DNA of 64,000 bases from JACCVG01 sp963790245 (GCA_963790245.1 CAWBNP010000002.1:744001-808000), one strand, 5' to 3'. Shown: positions 25,058-35,316, counted from the first letter of the stretch. Numbers and translations are program-made. The notes: a model not told the origin generated them from the letters alone.

Positions 25058-25465
25058 TCAGTAGTGGTAGGGCTCGTTGGCCAGGATCTTGTGGGCGCGA
25101 TAGATCTGCTCGAGCAGGACGACGCGCGCGAGCTGGTGAGGAAGTGTCATCGGCCCGAGCGACAGGCTCAGGTCCCTGCGAGCCAGATCGAGGCCACGCG
25201 GTCCGCCGACGATGAAGCAGAGGTCGAGACCGGCCATCCTACGCTCGGCAAGGAACCCGCTGAACCCGTGCGAGTCGAACGTCGTCCCACCGGAGTCGAG
25301 CCCGACGACGAAAGCGCGCTCAGGGATCCGCCCGGGAACCTGCTCGCTCTCGCGCAACTCGATCAGCTCGAGACGAGTGTGCCGGGCGAGCAGCTTCTGG
25401 TAGTGCGCCACGTCGTCGGCGTACGGCGGTCGCAGCCGCCCGACGGCGATCACGATCGTCCTCAC
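25058..25465 (-). CDS. rlmH: 23S rRNA pseudouridine-1915 N3-methyltransferase RlmH
   Basis: A 135-residue SPOUT methyltransferase. The knot region is 'LDLCFIVGGPRGLDLARRDL' and the C-terminus 'RVVLLEQIYRAHKILANEPYHY' (split at the QIYRA motif) is almost invariant in RlmH. It methylates pseudouridine 1915 in helix 69 of 23S rRNA using S-adenosylmethionine. The GTG start overlaps the stop of the M48 protease gene by 4 nt (GTGA), and argS follows 17 nt after, so the three likely form one operon. Confidence 0.95.
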   Translation of the reverse strand: MRTIVIAVGRLRPPYADDVAHYQKLLARHTRLELIELRESEQVPGRIPERAFVVGLDSGGTTFDSHGFSGFLAERRMAGLDLCFIVGGPRGLDLARRDLSLSLGPMTLPHQLARVVLLEQIYRAHKILANEPYHY

Positions 25466-26724
25466 GGGGCGCTCGCGCCTTGTTTTTCGGCGGAGCGCGC
25501 AGCGCCGATCCGCTCGAGCGCCGTCGGGTGGCTACCGAGCAGGGCGTGCAGGAGCGCCGGCGGGTCGGGGTCGGAGACGTTGTTGATAGCGAGCCGCCGC
25601 TGGAGCTCGATCAATGCCTCCGGCTCGCCCGTGAGCTCGAGTGCTCGCCGGTCGGCGCTGCGCTCGACCGAACGCGAGAGAGCGCTCGCGGGGATGCCGA
25701 TCGCGAACCCGACGAGTGCCATCGCCAACGCGAGCGACGGCAGCCGCCCAACCGGCCCGGGTGAATAGCCCGCTGGCCCGGACCGACGGGCCGCGGCCAG
25801 CCGCCGCGCGAGGAGGTCGATCACACAGGCTGCCGGCAACGCGACCAATGCGAGCCAGATCAAACCGCGCGGGACATCCTGGTGCTCGACGTGCGCGAGC
25901 TCGTGGGCGACAACCGAGCGGACCTCAGCCGGTGGGAACTGATCGAGCAGCGTGTCGTAGAGGACGACCCGCCTCGTCGAGCCTAGCCCCCCGACGTAGG
26001 CGTTCGCACCTGTTGTACGCCGGCTGGCGTCGATTTCGTAGACCTCGCCGACCGAGACCCCGGCACGCTCGGCGAGGCCGAGCACCGACTCACGCAGATC
26101 ACCTGGCGGGAGGGGCTCGAAGTCGTTGAAGCGCGGCTCCAGCACTACCGGCGCGGCGTAGGTGAACAAAACCGCCAACGCGATCGCCGCTAGTCCGCCG
26201 CCGATCCACCAGCGCTCGCCGAAGCGGCGGATCAGCAGCACGACCCCCGCGCCGGCAGCGGCGCCCTCGACCAGGCCGATGGCGCCCATCTTGCCGAGGT
26301 CGAGAAACCACTCGTCGAGCGGCTGGGTCGAGAGCCCGACGGCGCTCGCGCGCTGGTGGGCAAGCAGTCCGAGCGGCAGCGAGACGAGTCCGATGCCGAG
26401 CGAGATCCCGGCGCCGAGGGCCGCTCCGCCGAGCAGCGGACGACGCTCCGCGGCGGCGATCCAGCCACGGACCGATCCGGGAGGCCGCAGGGCGAGCGCG
26501 GCCAAGGCGACGCCGGTCAAGGCCAGCTGGGTCAAGCCGATTACCCGCTGTGGACCGGTGAAAGCCTCCGCGCGCGCCAGCTCGGCCGGACTGAAATATG
26601 CTTGCGCCTCGACTACGAGGGGTTCGATGTCCGCTCCGCGCGGCCGGAGGACGAAGGTCGCCACCGCGGCGGCACCGGCCCCGGCGACCAGTGCCAGCGG
26701 TAACCGGTAGCGATGAGCGCCCAT
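25462..26724 (-). CDS. M48 family membrane metalloprotease (Ste24/CAAX-protease-like)
   Basis: A 420-residue polytopic membrane protease. Several helices precede the zinc motif HELAH in 'VRSVVAHELAHVEHQDVPRG', with a probable third ligand Glu in 'SVERSADRRALELTGEPEA'. An upstream 'NAYVGGLGSTRRVVLYDTLL' and a downstream 'LLGSHPTALERIGAA' are typical of Ste24-like M48 enzymes. It would cleave membrane or misfolded proteins. The ATG at 26724 overlaps the 5' end of the divergent metallophosphoesterase gene by 12 nt if both starts are right. Confidence 0.9.
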   Translation of the reverse strand: MGAHRYRLPLALVAGAGAAAVATFVLRPRGADIEPLVVEAQAYFSPAELARAEAFTGPQRVIGLTQLALTGVALAALALRPPGSVRGWIAAAERRPLLGGAALGAGISLGIGLVSLPLGLLAHQRASAVGLSTQPLDEWFLDLGKMGAIGLVEGAAAGAGVVLLIRRFGERWWIGGGLAAIALAVLFTYAAPVVLEPRFNDFEPLPPGDLRESVLGLAERAGVSVGEVYEIDASRRTTGANAYVGGLGSTRRVVLYDTLLDQFPPAEVRSVVAHELAHVEHQDVPRGLIWLALVALPAACVIDLLARRLAAARRSGPAGYSPGPVGRLPSLALAMALVGFAIGIPASALSRSVERSADRRALELTGEPEALIELQRRLAINNVSDPDPPALLHALLGSHPTALERIGAARSAEKQGASAP

Positions 26725-27495
26725 CCCGAAGACACTCTAGAGCGGCCCTCCGTGCCCGATTCATCCCGGGCGGCGGTGATCAGCGACATCCACGGCAACT
26801 TGCCGGCGCTCGAGGCCGTGCTCGCCGATGTGCGCCGGGCAGGGATCGACGTCGTCTGGTGCCTGGGCGATCTGGTCGGTTACGGGGCCCAGCCGAACGA
26901 ATGCGTAGCCCTGGCCGCCGAAGCCTGCGACGTCTGCCTGGTCGGGAACCACGATCTGGTGGTGCTCGACCGCCTCGACATCGCGACGTTCTCTCCAAAT
27001 GCCGCCGTGGCGGCGCGCTGGACCCGCTCGGAGCTCGGTGAGGACGCGCGCGGGTTTCTGAATGGCCTCAGTGCATCGAACATCAATCAGCCGATCGGTC
27101 TGTTCCACGGCAGTCCGCGCGACCCGGTCTGGGAGTACGTCCTCTCCCCCGGCTTGGCCGCCGAGTGCATCGACGCGATGGTCACGCGCGTAGGCGCGGT
27201 CGGGCACTCGCACGTCGCGCTCTGCTTCAGAAGCGAGGAGCGTGGCGAGGCCGGCGGCGGTCCGGCGGCGGCCGGCGCGGAGGTCTCGATCGCAGACGGC
27301 GGCTGGCTGCTGAACCCGGGGTCGGTTGGGCAGCCGCGCGATGGCGATGCCCGCGCCGCGTGGCTGGAGATTGACCTCGACGACTGGAAAGCCACTTGGC
27401 GGCGCTCCGAGTACGCCGTCGACGAGGCGGCCGAGGCCATTCGGGAGGCCGGTCTGCCCGCGGCCCTCGCCGACCGGCTTTACTACGGCCAATGA
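26713..27495 (+). CDS. Calcineurin-like metallophosphoesterase
   Basis: A 260-residue phosphoesterase of the YfcE/MJ0936-like group. Motifs in order are 'VISDIHGNLPALEAVL' (D-x-H), 'WCLGDLVGYGAQP' (GDxVGYG), 'VCLVGNHDLVVL' (GNHD), 'IGLFHGSPRD' and 'VGHSHVAL' (GHxH), together forming the dimetal site. The substrate is not predictable. The ATG at 26713 overlaps the M48 gene start; an in-frame GTG at 26752, 13 codons later and just before the fold begins, would remove the overlap and is a fair alternative. The lipoprotein gene is coupled downstream by ATGA. Confidence 0.88.
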   Translation: MSAHPEDTLERPSVPDSSRAAVISDIHGNLPALEAVLADVRRAGIDVVWCLGDLVGYGAQPNECVALAAEACDVCLVGNHDLVVLDRLDIATFSPNAAVAARWTRSELGEDARGFLNGLSASNINQPIGLFHGSPRDPVWEYVLSPGLAAECIDAMVTRVGAVGHSHVALCFRSEERGEAGGGPAAAGAEVSIADGGWLLNPGSVGQPRDGDARAAWLEIDLDDWKATWRRSEYAVDEAAEAIREAGLPAALADRLYYGQ

Positions 27496-28037
27496 CGCGT
27501 CCCCACGACACGCGCACGTATCGCCCGTGGCTCGCCGCGACACTGGCCTGTCCTCTGGTGCTCGCGGTGCTGGTGGGATGCGGGGCTCGTGAGGGGATCC
27601 CCCGTAACGACGCCAAGGCCATTGCAGCGTCGCTCGACGACGTCGAGGGGCAGTTCCGCGACGGCGACTGCACGACCCTGACCGGCACCGGGCTCCCGGG
27701 CCTGCAGGAATCGATCGATGCGCTGCCTCGCAAAGTCGACGAGGAGATCCGCAAGGTGCTCTCCGGCGCAGTGGCCGACCTCGACCGACTCGCGACTGAG
27801 TGCGAGGTTCCGGAACCGGAGCCGATCACGACGACGACGCAGAGCACCACGACGACCGCCCCTGTCGAAACCGAGGATGACCAGACCACGACGGATCCAG
27901 TGACGACCGAGACCGAGGAGGAGGAGCCGGTCGAGCCCGAGATCCCGAACGAGAAGCCCGGCAAGGAGCCGAAGCTCAAGCCGCCCAAGGGCGAATTTCC
28001 CGATGCTCCCGTCGAGGCCGAGGAGGACGACGGCTAG
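27492..28037 (+). CDS. Thr/Glu-rich lipoprotein of unknown function
   Basis: A 181-residue protein with a lipobox (L-V-G-C in 'LAVLVGCGAREG', Cys at about residue 30). A short globular part follows (about 35-105) containing two cysteines ('DGDCTTLTG' and 'LATECEVPE') that could form a disulfide. The remainder is a low-complexity Thr/Pro/Glu tail with runs of TTT and EEEE, typical of a wall-spanning spacer. The ATG overlaps the upstream stop as ATGA. A Ser/Thr kinase follows 56 nt downstream, and the Thr-rich tail is the sort of region such kinases phosphorylate, but that is speculation. Confidence 0.8.
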   Translation: MTRPHDTRTYRPWLAATLACPLVLAVLVGCGAREGIPRNDAKAIAASLDDVEGQFRDGDCTTLTGTGLPGLQESIDALPRKVDEEIRKVLSGAVADLDRLATECEVPEPEPITTTTQSTTTTAPVETEDDQTTTDPVTTETEEEEPVEPEIPNEKPGKEPKLKPPKGEFPDAPVEAEEDDG

Positions 28038-28093
28038 CCGATGAACGCTCCCAATAGGTCATACCGTGCGTGGCACGGCCCTGGTAGGCCCTG

Positions 28094-29269
28094 ATGTCGA
28101 CCCCGTCTCAAGTGGCCAACCGCTACACGCTCGAGGGCCGGCTCGGCGCCGGCGGAATGTCGACGGTGTTCCTCGCCAAGGATCTGGTGCTCGAGCGCCA
28201 GGTCGCCGTCAAGCTGCTCGCCGAGCACCTCGCCGACGACGAGGCGTTCGTGGCGCGCTTCCGCCGCGAGGCGCTGTCGGCCGCCCGGCTGCAGCACCCG
28301 AATGTCGTCCAGGTCTACGACTCCGGTCGCGACAGTGACTCCGGTCGCCACTACATCGTGATGGAGTTCGTCGACGGCCCGTCCTGCGCTGAGATCCTCC
28401 GCGATCGCGGGACGATGGAGGTCGAGGAGTCGGCGCGGGTGATCGAGGATGCCTGTAACGGCCTCGACTACGCCCACCGCGCGGGCGTCGTCCACCGCGA
28501 CGTCAAGCCCGGCAACCTCCTGATCGTCGGCGAGTCGGGCGCGACCAAGCTCGCCGATTTCGGGATCGCCAAGGCTGCCGAGCAGACGCGCATCACCCAG
28601 GTCGGCTCGGTGCTCGGCACCGCCGCCTACCTCTCCCCCGAGCAGGCGCGCGGCGAGGAGGCCGGTCCGGCCTCCGATCTCTACTCGCTCGGCGTCTGCG
28701 CCTACCAGTTCCTCACCGGACGGCTGCCCCACGAATACTCATCGCTGACCGAGCTCGCGCTCAAGCAGCAGCAGGACGTGATCCTGCCGATCACCGAGTT
28801 CCGCCCCGAAGTCCCGCCCGCCCTCGATCGCGCGGTTCGGACGAGCCTCGAGATCGACCCCGAGCTGCGCTACGGATCAGCGCTGCTGATGGGACAGGCG
28901 ATCGCCGCCGGGCTTCAGGGCCAGTACACCGACGAGACGATGCGGATGGCGACCGCCGAGCTGCAGGCGACGAGAGCGCTGCCTCAGGATGAGGGGACCC
29001 GCGTGATGGCCGAACAGCCGATGCAGCCGAGCGGCGCGGCCCGCCTCCAGGCCGGCCCGAGCCAGGCCGATCGCAAGCTGGCTCGCCAGCGGCAGCGCAA
29101 GCGGGTCATCGGGCGGATCCTCGTCGGGCTCGCGATCCTCGCGGCGGCCGCGATAGTCGGCGTCGCGGTACTCGAAGCCGAGCGCGGGACGGTCGAGGAG
29201 ATCGTCGAGAGCAACTTCCCCGACCAGGCCAACGCGATCAAGCAGTTCATCCGCGAGAACACCCAGTAG
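28094..29269 (+). CDS. PknB-type transmembrane Ser/Thr protein kinase
   Basis: A 391-residue kinase. The N-terminal catalytic domain (about 10-270) has the Gly loop 'LGAGGMSTVFLAKD', Lys in 'RQVAVKLLAEH', catalytic 'VVHRDVKPGNLLI', Mg-binding 'LADFGIAKA' and activation-loop 'GTAAYLSPEQARG'. A 60-residue linker leads to a membrane helix at about 340-360 ('ILVGLAILAAAAIVGVAVL') and only about 30 extracellular residues, so there are no PASTA repeats. It therefore lacks the muropeptide-sensing part of classical PknB. Likely signals through phosphorylation of cytoplasmic or membrane proteins. Confidence 0.92.
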   Translation: MSTPSQVANRYTLEGRLGAGGMSTVFLAKDLVLERQVAVKLLAEHLADDEAFVARFRREALSAARLQHPNVVQVYDSGRDSDSGRHYIVMEFVDGPSCAEILRDRGTMEVEESARVIEDACNGLDYAHRAGVVHRDVKPGNLLIVGESGATKLADFGIAKAAEQTRITQVGSVLGTAAYLSPEQARGEEAGPASDLYSLGVCAYQFLTGRLPHEYSSLTELALKQQQDVILPITEFRPEVPPALDRAVRTSLEIDPELRYGSALLMGQAIAAGLQGQYTDETMRMATAELQATRALPQDEGTRVMAEQPMQPSGAARLQAGPSQADRKLARQRQRKRVIGRILVGLAILAAAAIVGVAVLEAERGTVEEIVESNFPDQANAIKQFIRENTQ

Positions 29270-29275
29270 ACCTGT

Positions 29276-30454
29276 CTACGGCGCGTCGCCGGCGAGCACG
29301 CGCTCCCCGTAGGCCTCCAGCTCGCCCGCGCCGATCGCCGTCCGCATTCCGGCCATCAGCCGCTCGACGAACGTCAGGTTGTGGAGCGTCACGAGCCTGA
29401 CTCCGGTCAGCTCGCGCGCTCGGAGCAGGTAGTGGAGGTAGGAGCGGGTGTGCTCGCGACAGGCCGGACACGGACAGCCCTCCTCGATCGGGCCCTTGGC
29501 CGCCGCGCTCGCGGGAGCGGTCAGATCGAGGCGCCAGCGACCGTCCGGATCGGGCACGAGCGCGGTGCCGTGCCGCCCGAGCCGCGTCGGCGTCGCGCAG
29601 TCGAAGGAGTCGACCCCCGCCCGGACGCCCGCAACGAGGTCATCGATGTCGCCGATCCCGAGCAGGTGGCGCGGCAGCGGGTCGGGCGATTCCTCCAGTG
29701 CCCAGCCGACCACTTCCTGCATCTGCTGCTTCTCCTGGCCAAGCGAGCCACCGATCGCGATCCCGTCGACTCCGGCCGCGGCGACGAAGCGGGCCGATTC
29801 GCCGCGCATGTCCTCGTAGACGCCTCCCTGGACGATTCCGTAGAGCAGCCGCCCGGGCGCCGCGTGCTCGCGGTGCCAGCCGACGCAGCGCTCGAGCCAG
29901 CGGTGAGTCCGCTCGGTGGAGCTCTGCGTGTACTCGCGCGTGACGTGAAAGGGCGTGCACTCATCGAAGGCGAGCGCAATGTCGGATCCGATCGCGGCCT
30001 GCATCTCCATCGACTCCTCGGGACCCATGAACAGCTCGGCTCCGTCGAGGTAGGAGCGAAACCGCGCGCCGCGCTCATCGATCGAGAGCAGCGCGCCCTG
30101 GCCCTGGCCGCGCGAGCCGGTTCGCTTGATCTCAGCCGCGACGTTGCCATGACCCATCGAGAAGACCTGGAAGCCGCCCGAGTCGGTGATGATCGGGTGG
30201 CGCCAGCCCATGAACTTGTGCAGGCCGCCCTGCTCGCGCAGCCGGTCGGCGCCGGGGCGGACGAACAGGTGGAAGGTGTTACCGAGCACCATTTCGAAGC
30301 CGAGCGCGGAGACCTCGGATGCGTGCAGCGACTTGACCGTGCCGGTCGAGGCGAGCGGCACGAAGGCGGGCGTCGCGACGGTCCCGTGCGGGAGCTCGAG
30401 GACACCGGCCCGAGCGTCGCCGTCGCGCGAGGTGATCGTGAAGGCGGGCGACAT
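29276..30454 (-). CDS. tgt: tRNA-guanine transglycosylase
   Basis: A 392-residue enzyme that exchanges guanine 34 for preQ1 in tRNAs with GUN anticodons on the path to queuosine. Motifs are 'ITDSGGFQVFSMG' (first catalytic Asp), 'LLYGIVQGGVYEDMR', 'GSLGQEKQQM', 'SFDCATPTRLGRHG' (nucleophile Asp region) and the zinc site 'GCPCPACREHTRSYLHYL' with a later His in 'LVTLHNLTF'. No queuosine biosynthesis genes are in the window. It is convergent with the kinase gene, 6 nt apart. Confidence 0.95.
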   Translation of the reverse strand: MSPAFTITSRDGDARAGVLELPHGTVATPAFVPLASTGTVKSLHASEVSALGFEMVLGNTFHLFVRPGADRLREQGGLHKFMGWRHPIITDSGGFQVFSMGHGNVAAEIKRTGSRGQGQGALLSIDERGARFRSYLDGAELFMGPEESMEMQAAIGSDIALAFDECTPFHVTREYTQSSTERTHRWLERCVGWHREHAAPGRLLYGIVQGGVYEDMRGESARFVAAAGVDGIAIGGSLGQEKQQMQEVVGWALEESPDPLPRHLLGIGDIDDLVAGVRAGVDSFDCATPTRLGRHGTALVPDPDGRWRLDLTAPASAAAKGPIEEGCPCPACREHTRSYLHYLLRARELTGVRLVTLHNLTFVERLMAGMRTAIGAGELEAYGERVLAGDAP

Positions 30455-30489
30455 CGGCTGTGAGCTTAGGCGCCGCTAGTCTGCTGCGC

Positions 30490-30693
30490 ATGGGCAAGAT
30501 CGGGCAGCGGGTCGACGAGAACATGCGGCTGATGGCGAGTCAGACGCCTCCGCAGCTGGCGATCAACCTCGCGGTCATGGTCGGAGTCCTCAGCCTGCTG
30601 GCGCTGCTCGGAGTGTTCAACTGGTCGTTCGTGATCGGCGGCACCCTCGGCTACCTCGTGATCCAGGCGATCGCCCGCTTCCGTCACCGCTGA
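30490..30693 (+). CDS. Small two-helix membrane protein
   Basis: A 67-residue protein: a short amphipathic N-terminus ('MGKIGQRVDENMRLMA') and two hydrophobic segments, 'LAINLAVMVGVLSLLALLG' and 'FVIGGTLGYLVIQAIA', with a basic tail. The frame opens at 30460, but the ATG at 30490 is the natural start. No family recognised. It is divergent from tgt, and its last 10 nt overlap the end of gpmI tail to tail. Confidence 0.65.
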   Translation: MGKIGQRVDENMRLMASQTPPQLAINLAVMVGVLSLLALLGVFNWSFVIGGTLGYLVIQAIARFRHR

Positions 30694-32219
30694 ATCAGCG
30701 AACGGCCCGACATCGCCTCGGGCTGGAGCTCGCCGAGCAAATCGAGGACCGTCGGCGCAACGTCGCAAAGCACCCCGCCTTCGCGGAGCCGGCCGACGGC
30801 GGCGGTGATGACGAGCGGCACCGGGTTGAGCGAGTGGGCGGTGTTCGGGCTGCCGTCCGGCTCGAGCATCTGCTCGGCGTTGCCATGGTCGGCCGTCACG
30901 ACGGCGCCGCCGCCGCGAGCGTGGACCGCATCAAGGATCTCTCCGAGACAGCTGTCGACGGTTTCGATCGCCGCCACCGCGGCCTCGATGACGCCGGTGT
31001 GGCCGACCATGTCGGGGTTGGCGAAGTTGATCACTCCGAACCGGTGGTCGCCCTCGGTCCACGCCTCGATGAACGCAGCCGCCGCGGCCTTGGCGCTCAT
31101 CTCCGGCTTGTGGTCGTAGGTGGGAACGTCCCGTGGAGAATCGACCAACCGTCGCTGCTCGCCGTCGTTGGGCACCTCGTCACCGCCGTTGAAGAAGTAG
31201 GTCACGTGGGCGTACTTCTCGGTCTCGGCGACGTGCAGCTGGGTGTGGCCGCGCTCGGCGAGCGTCGCTGCGAGCGTCGTCCCGGGGCGCGCGGGCGGGT
31301 AGGCGACCGGGTAGGGCCAGCCCTCCTGGTACTCGGTGAGGGTCGTCAGCGCGAGGGGCTCGAACCCGGCCGGCCGGTCGAACTCGTCGAAGTCGGGCTC
31401 GCCGATCGCTCGCACCAGCTGCCGCGCGCGATCGGGCCTGAAGTTGAAGAAGATCGCGGCGTCGCCGGGCCGGATGGCCGCGTAGTCGCCAACGACCGTC
31501 GGCAGGATGAACTCGTCGCTCTCACCGCGTGCGTAGGCGGCGGCCACGGCGGCGGCCGCGGTCGCAGCCGGCGCGGCGGCTCCGTCGCCGCTCGCGATCG
31601 CCCGGAACGCGAGCTCGCTGCGATCCCAGCGCCGGTCGCGATCCATCGCGTAGTAGCGGCCGCCGACGGTCCCGAATCGCGCGCCACAGCGATCGACCGT
31701 CGCCTGGGCCTCAGCGATGAACCCCGCGCCGGAGTCGGGGGCGGTGTCGCGACCGTCGGTGAACGCGTGGACGATGACGTCCTCGACGCCCTCGGCCGCC
31801 GCGAGCTCGAGGCAGGCGGCCATGTGGTCCATGCTCGCGTGCACGCCGCCGCCCGAGACCAACCCCAGCAGGTGCAGTCGGCCTGCGGCCCGGCCCGCCG
31901 TGCAGGCCGCCCGCAGCGCCGGGTTGGTGGCGAAGCCGCCGTCGGCCACCTCGTCGTCGATCCGGGTCAGATCCTGGCGGACAACCGAGCCCGCTCCGAG
32001 GTTGAGGTGGCCGACCTCGGAGTTGCCCATCTGGCCCTCGGGGAGCCCGACCGCCCGGCCGTGGGTCGTCAGGGTGGTGCGCGGGAAGGTGTCCCAGAGG
32101 GCGTCGAAGACAGGAGTTCGCGCGAGCTCGACCGCGTTTCCGGGGCCGGGCGGCGCCAAGCCCCACCCGTCCAGCACGACCAGACAGACGGCCGGCAGCG
32201 GAGGCTTCCTATCGGCCAC
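30684..32219 (-). CDS. gpmI: 2,3-bisphosphoglycerate-independent phosphoglycerate mutase
   Basis: A 511-residue alkaline-phosphatase-superfamily enzyme interconverting 3- and 2-phosphoglycerate. It has 'VVLDGWGLAP' (metal Asp), 'GNSEVGHLNLGAG' (phosphoserine nucleophile), 'SGGGVHASMDHM', 'HAFTDGRDTAP', 'FNFRPDRARQL', 'EKYAHVTYFFNGG' and 'VTADHGNAEQM'. All family motifs are intact. The start is a GTG at 32219. It lies 21 nt after tpiA and completes the gap-pgk-tpiA-gpmI run of lower glycolysis. Confidence 0.96.
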   Translation of the reverse strand: MADRKPPLPAVCLVVLDGWGLAPPGPGNAVELARTPVFDALWDTFPRTTLTTHGRAVGLPEGQMGNSEVGHLNLGAGSVVRQDLTRIDDEVADGGFATNPALRAACTAGRAAGRLHLLGLVSGGGVHASMDHMAACLELAAAEGVEDVIVHAFTDGRDTAPDSGAGFIAEAQATVDRCGARFGTVGGRYYAMDRDRRWDRSELAFRAIASGDGAAAPAATAAAAVAAAYARGESDEFILPTVVGDYAAIRPGDAAIFFNFRPDRARQLVRAIGEPDFDEFDRPAGFEPLALTTLTEYQEGWPYPVAYPPARPGTTLAATLAERGHTQLHVAETEKYAHVTYFFNGGDEVPNDGEQRRLVDSPRDVPTYDHKPEMSAKAAAAAFIEAWTEGDHRFGVINFANPDMVGHTGVIEAAVAAIETVDSCLGEILDAVHARGGGAVVTADHGNAEQMLEPDGSPNTAHSLNPVPLVITAAVGRLREGGVLCDVAPTVLDLLGELQPEAMSGRSLIQR

Positions 32220-32240
32220 GGAGTGCTCGGATCGCGCGGC

Positions 32241-33005
32241 TCAGGCGGCGGCCGCGACGATCGCGGCGAAGTCGTCCGGGTCGAGGCTCGCTCCGCCGAC
32301 GAGGGCACCGTCGACATCCGGCTGGCCGAGGATCTCGGCCGCGTTTCCGGGCTTGACGCTCCCCCCGTACAGGACCCGCACCAGCCCGCCGGCCTCCTGC
32401 GATCGATCGGCGACCAGGGCGCGGATGAACGAGATCGCGTCCTGGGCCTGCTCGGGGCTCGCGACCTTTCCGGTCCCGATCGCCCAGATCGGCTCGTAGG
32501 CGATCACGATCCCGCTGAGATCCGCGACGGCGACGGCCGCCAGCGCCTCGCCCACCTGCTGGCGAAGGCGGCGTTGCATGTCGCCCGCCTCGCGTTCCTC
32601 CTCGGTCTCACCGACGCAGAGGATCGGCTGCAGTCCGGCCTCGATGGCTGCCGGGAGCTTCTCGCGCAGCGCCGTGTCGGTCTCGCCAAATAGCTGCCGA
32701 CGCTCGGAATGGCCGAGCACCACACCGCCGACGCCGACCTCGAGCAGCATCGACGCGCTTACCTCGCCGGTAAAGGCGCCGTCGGCGGCCTGGCTCATGT
32801 TCTGGGCGAAGACGTCAATCCCGGTTCCCTCGGCGCCCTGTACCGCCGCCGCCAGCGACGTGAACGGCGCGCAGACACCGACGTCTGCCGGGCGCTCGTC
32901 GGCGGGCGCCAACGCGTCCGCGAGGGCCGGCAGGAACTCCCGCGTCTCGGCGATCCCCTTGAACATCTTCCAGTTGCCGGCGATGTAGGGCCGCCGCTCA
33001 GGCAT
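32241..33005 (-). CDS. tpiA: Triosephosphate isomerase
   Basis: A 254-residue TIM barrel converting dihydroxyacetone phosphate to glyceraldehyde 3-phosphate. Asn and Lys of 'IAGNWKMFKG', His in 'VVLGHSERRQLF', catalytic Glu in 'IAYEPIWAIGTGK' and the phosphate loop 'VLYGGSVKPGNA' are all present. The ATG at 33005 overlaps the pgk stop by 8 nt, showing tight coupling. Confidence 0.97.
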   Translation of the reverse strand: MPERRPYIAGNWKMFKGIAETREFLPALADALAPADERPADVGVCAPFTSLAAAVQGAEGTGIDVFAQNMSQAADGAFTGEVSASMLLEVGVGGVVLGHSERRQLFGETDTALREKLPAAIEAGLQPILCVGETEEEREAGDMQRRLRQQVGEALAAVAVADLSGIVIAYEPIWAIGTGKVASPEQAQDAISFIRALVADRSQEAGGLVRVLYGGSVKPGNAAEILGQPDVDGALVGGASLDPDDFAAIVAAAA

Positions 33006-34188
33006 CGTCGAGCGCCTCCACGCCGGGCAGCTTTCGTCCCTCGAGCAGCTCGAGCGAAGCGCCGCCACCGGTCGAGAGGTGGGTGACCTGCTCGGCAAGA
33101 CCGAACTTCGCAAGCGCGGCGGCCGAGTCGCCGCCGCCGACGACGGTCGTCCCCGCCGTCGCCGCGACCGACTCCGCGACGGCGCGGGTACCGGATGCGA
33201 ACGGTCCGAGCTCGAACGCCCCCATCGGGCCGTTCCAGAGCACCGTTCCCGCAGCGGCGATCTCGTGTCCGTAGGCCTCGGTCGTGCGCGGGCCGACGTC
33301 GAGCCCCATCCAGCCCTCGGGCACTTCCACGCCGTCGAGCGCGCGCGGCTCGGTGGCGTCGGAGAACTCGCGGCCGAGAACCAGGTCCACGGGCAGCAGC
33401 AGACGGCAGTCCCCGCCCTCGGCGCGCTGCAGCGCATGGCGGGCGAGCTCGATCCCCTCCTCCTCGACGAGCGAATCACCCGTCGCGATCCCCTTCGCAC
33501 GGAAGAACGCGAAGCACATCGCGCCACCGATCAGGATCGCCTCCGCGCCGTCCAGGAACCGCTCGATGAGGCCGACCTTGTCGGAGACCTTCGCGCCGCC
33601 GAGAACGACGACGAGCGGTCGCTCCGGCGCCTCGATGATTGCGCTGAGCGTGCGCACCTCGCGCTCGAGCAATGGCCCGGCGACCGCCGGGAGATATTCG
33701 GCGACGCCCGCGGTCGAGGCGTGGGCGCGATGGGCGGCGCCGAACGCGTCGTTGACGAAAGCGTCCGCGAGGCCGGCGAGCTGCGCTCCGAGCTCCGGGT
33801 CATTTGCAACCTCGCCAGGCTCCCAGCGCGTGTTCTCGAGCAGCAGGATCTCGCCGGGTGCGAGTGCCCCGGCGGCGGCGCTGACATCGGCGCCGACCAC
33901 ACCGGGTGCGAGGGCGACGCCGGCGTCGAGCAGCTCCGAGAGCCGCTCCGCAACCGGCGCCAGCGAGGTCTCGGTATCGGGGCCGTCGGGGCGACCGAGA
34001 TGGGACGCCAGGATCACGGCGGCGCCCCGCTCGCGCAACTCGACGATCGCCGGTAGCGCGGCACGGATCCGAGCGTCGTCGGTGATCCGCCCGTCCTCGA
34101 GCGGGACGTTGAAGTCGGCTCGAACCAGGATCCGCGCACCGCTCTCGACGGCGAGATCTTCGAGCGTCCGCTTCTCGAACCCGGTCAT
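32998..34188 (-). CDS. pgk: Phosphoglycerate kinase
   Basis: A 396-residue kinase making ATP from 1,3-bisphosphoglycerate. It has 'LVRADFNVPLEDGRITDD', 'LASHLGRPDGP', 'LLLENTRWEPGEVAND', 'DAFGAAHRAHAST', 'VVVLGGAKVSDKVG', 'WNGPMGAFELGPFASGT' and 'THLSTGGGASLELLEG'. The ATG at 34188 is favoured by family alignment; an ATG four codons upstream at 34200 is equally possible, and neither has a clear Shine-Dalgarno sequence. Confidence 0.96.
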   Translation of the reverse strand: MTGFEKRTLEDLAVESGARILVRADFNVPLEDGRITDDARIRAALPAIVELRERGAAVILASHLGRPDGPDTETSLAPVAERLSELLDAGVALAPGVVGADVSAAAGALAPGEILLLENTRWEPGEVANDPELGAQLAGLADAFVNDAFGAAHRAHASTAGVAEYLPAVAGPLLEREVRTLSAIIEAPERPLVVVLGGAKVSDKVGLIERFLDGAEAILIGGAMCFAFFRAKGIATGDSLVEEEGIELARHALQRAEGGDCRLLLPVDLVLGREFSDATEPRALDGVEVPEGWMGLDVGPRTTEAYGHEIAAAGTVLWNGPMGAFELGPFASGTRAVAESVAATAGTTVVGGGDSAAALAKFGLAEQVTHLSTGGGASLELLEGRKLPGVEALDDA

Positions 34189-34222
34189 CGACGCGCGCAT
34201 ACCCGCACCAGCCGTTGCTCGG

Positions 34223-35224
<1,002 letters not shown>

Positions 35225-35316
35225 CGAAGTCCTTTCGTCGAAGATTTCTGACCTGAGGACGGAGGCTATAACCCGCCGCCGAAACGTGGTCGCCCGCCAA
35301 CTAAATGATCGGTGAC

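Noticed and set aside
31355..31390. tRNA-like TTCGAACCCGG motif inside gpmI
   Set aside because: No cloverleaf can be folded around it and it is inside a conserved coding sequence.
30834..32693. Long plus-strand open frame of over 600 codons opposite gpmI and tpiA
   Set aside because: It is antisense to two genes with complete catalytic motifs, and has no recognisable domain; long antisense frames are common in GC-rich DNA.
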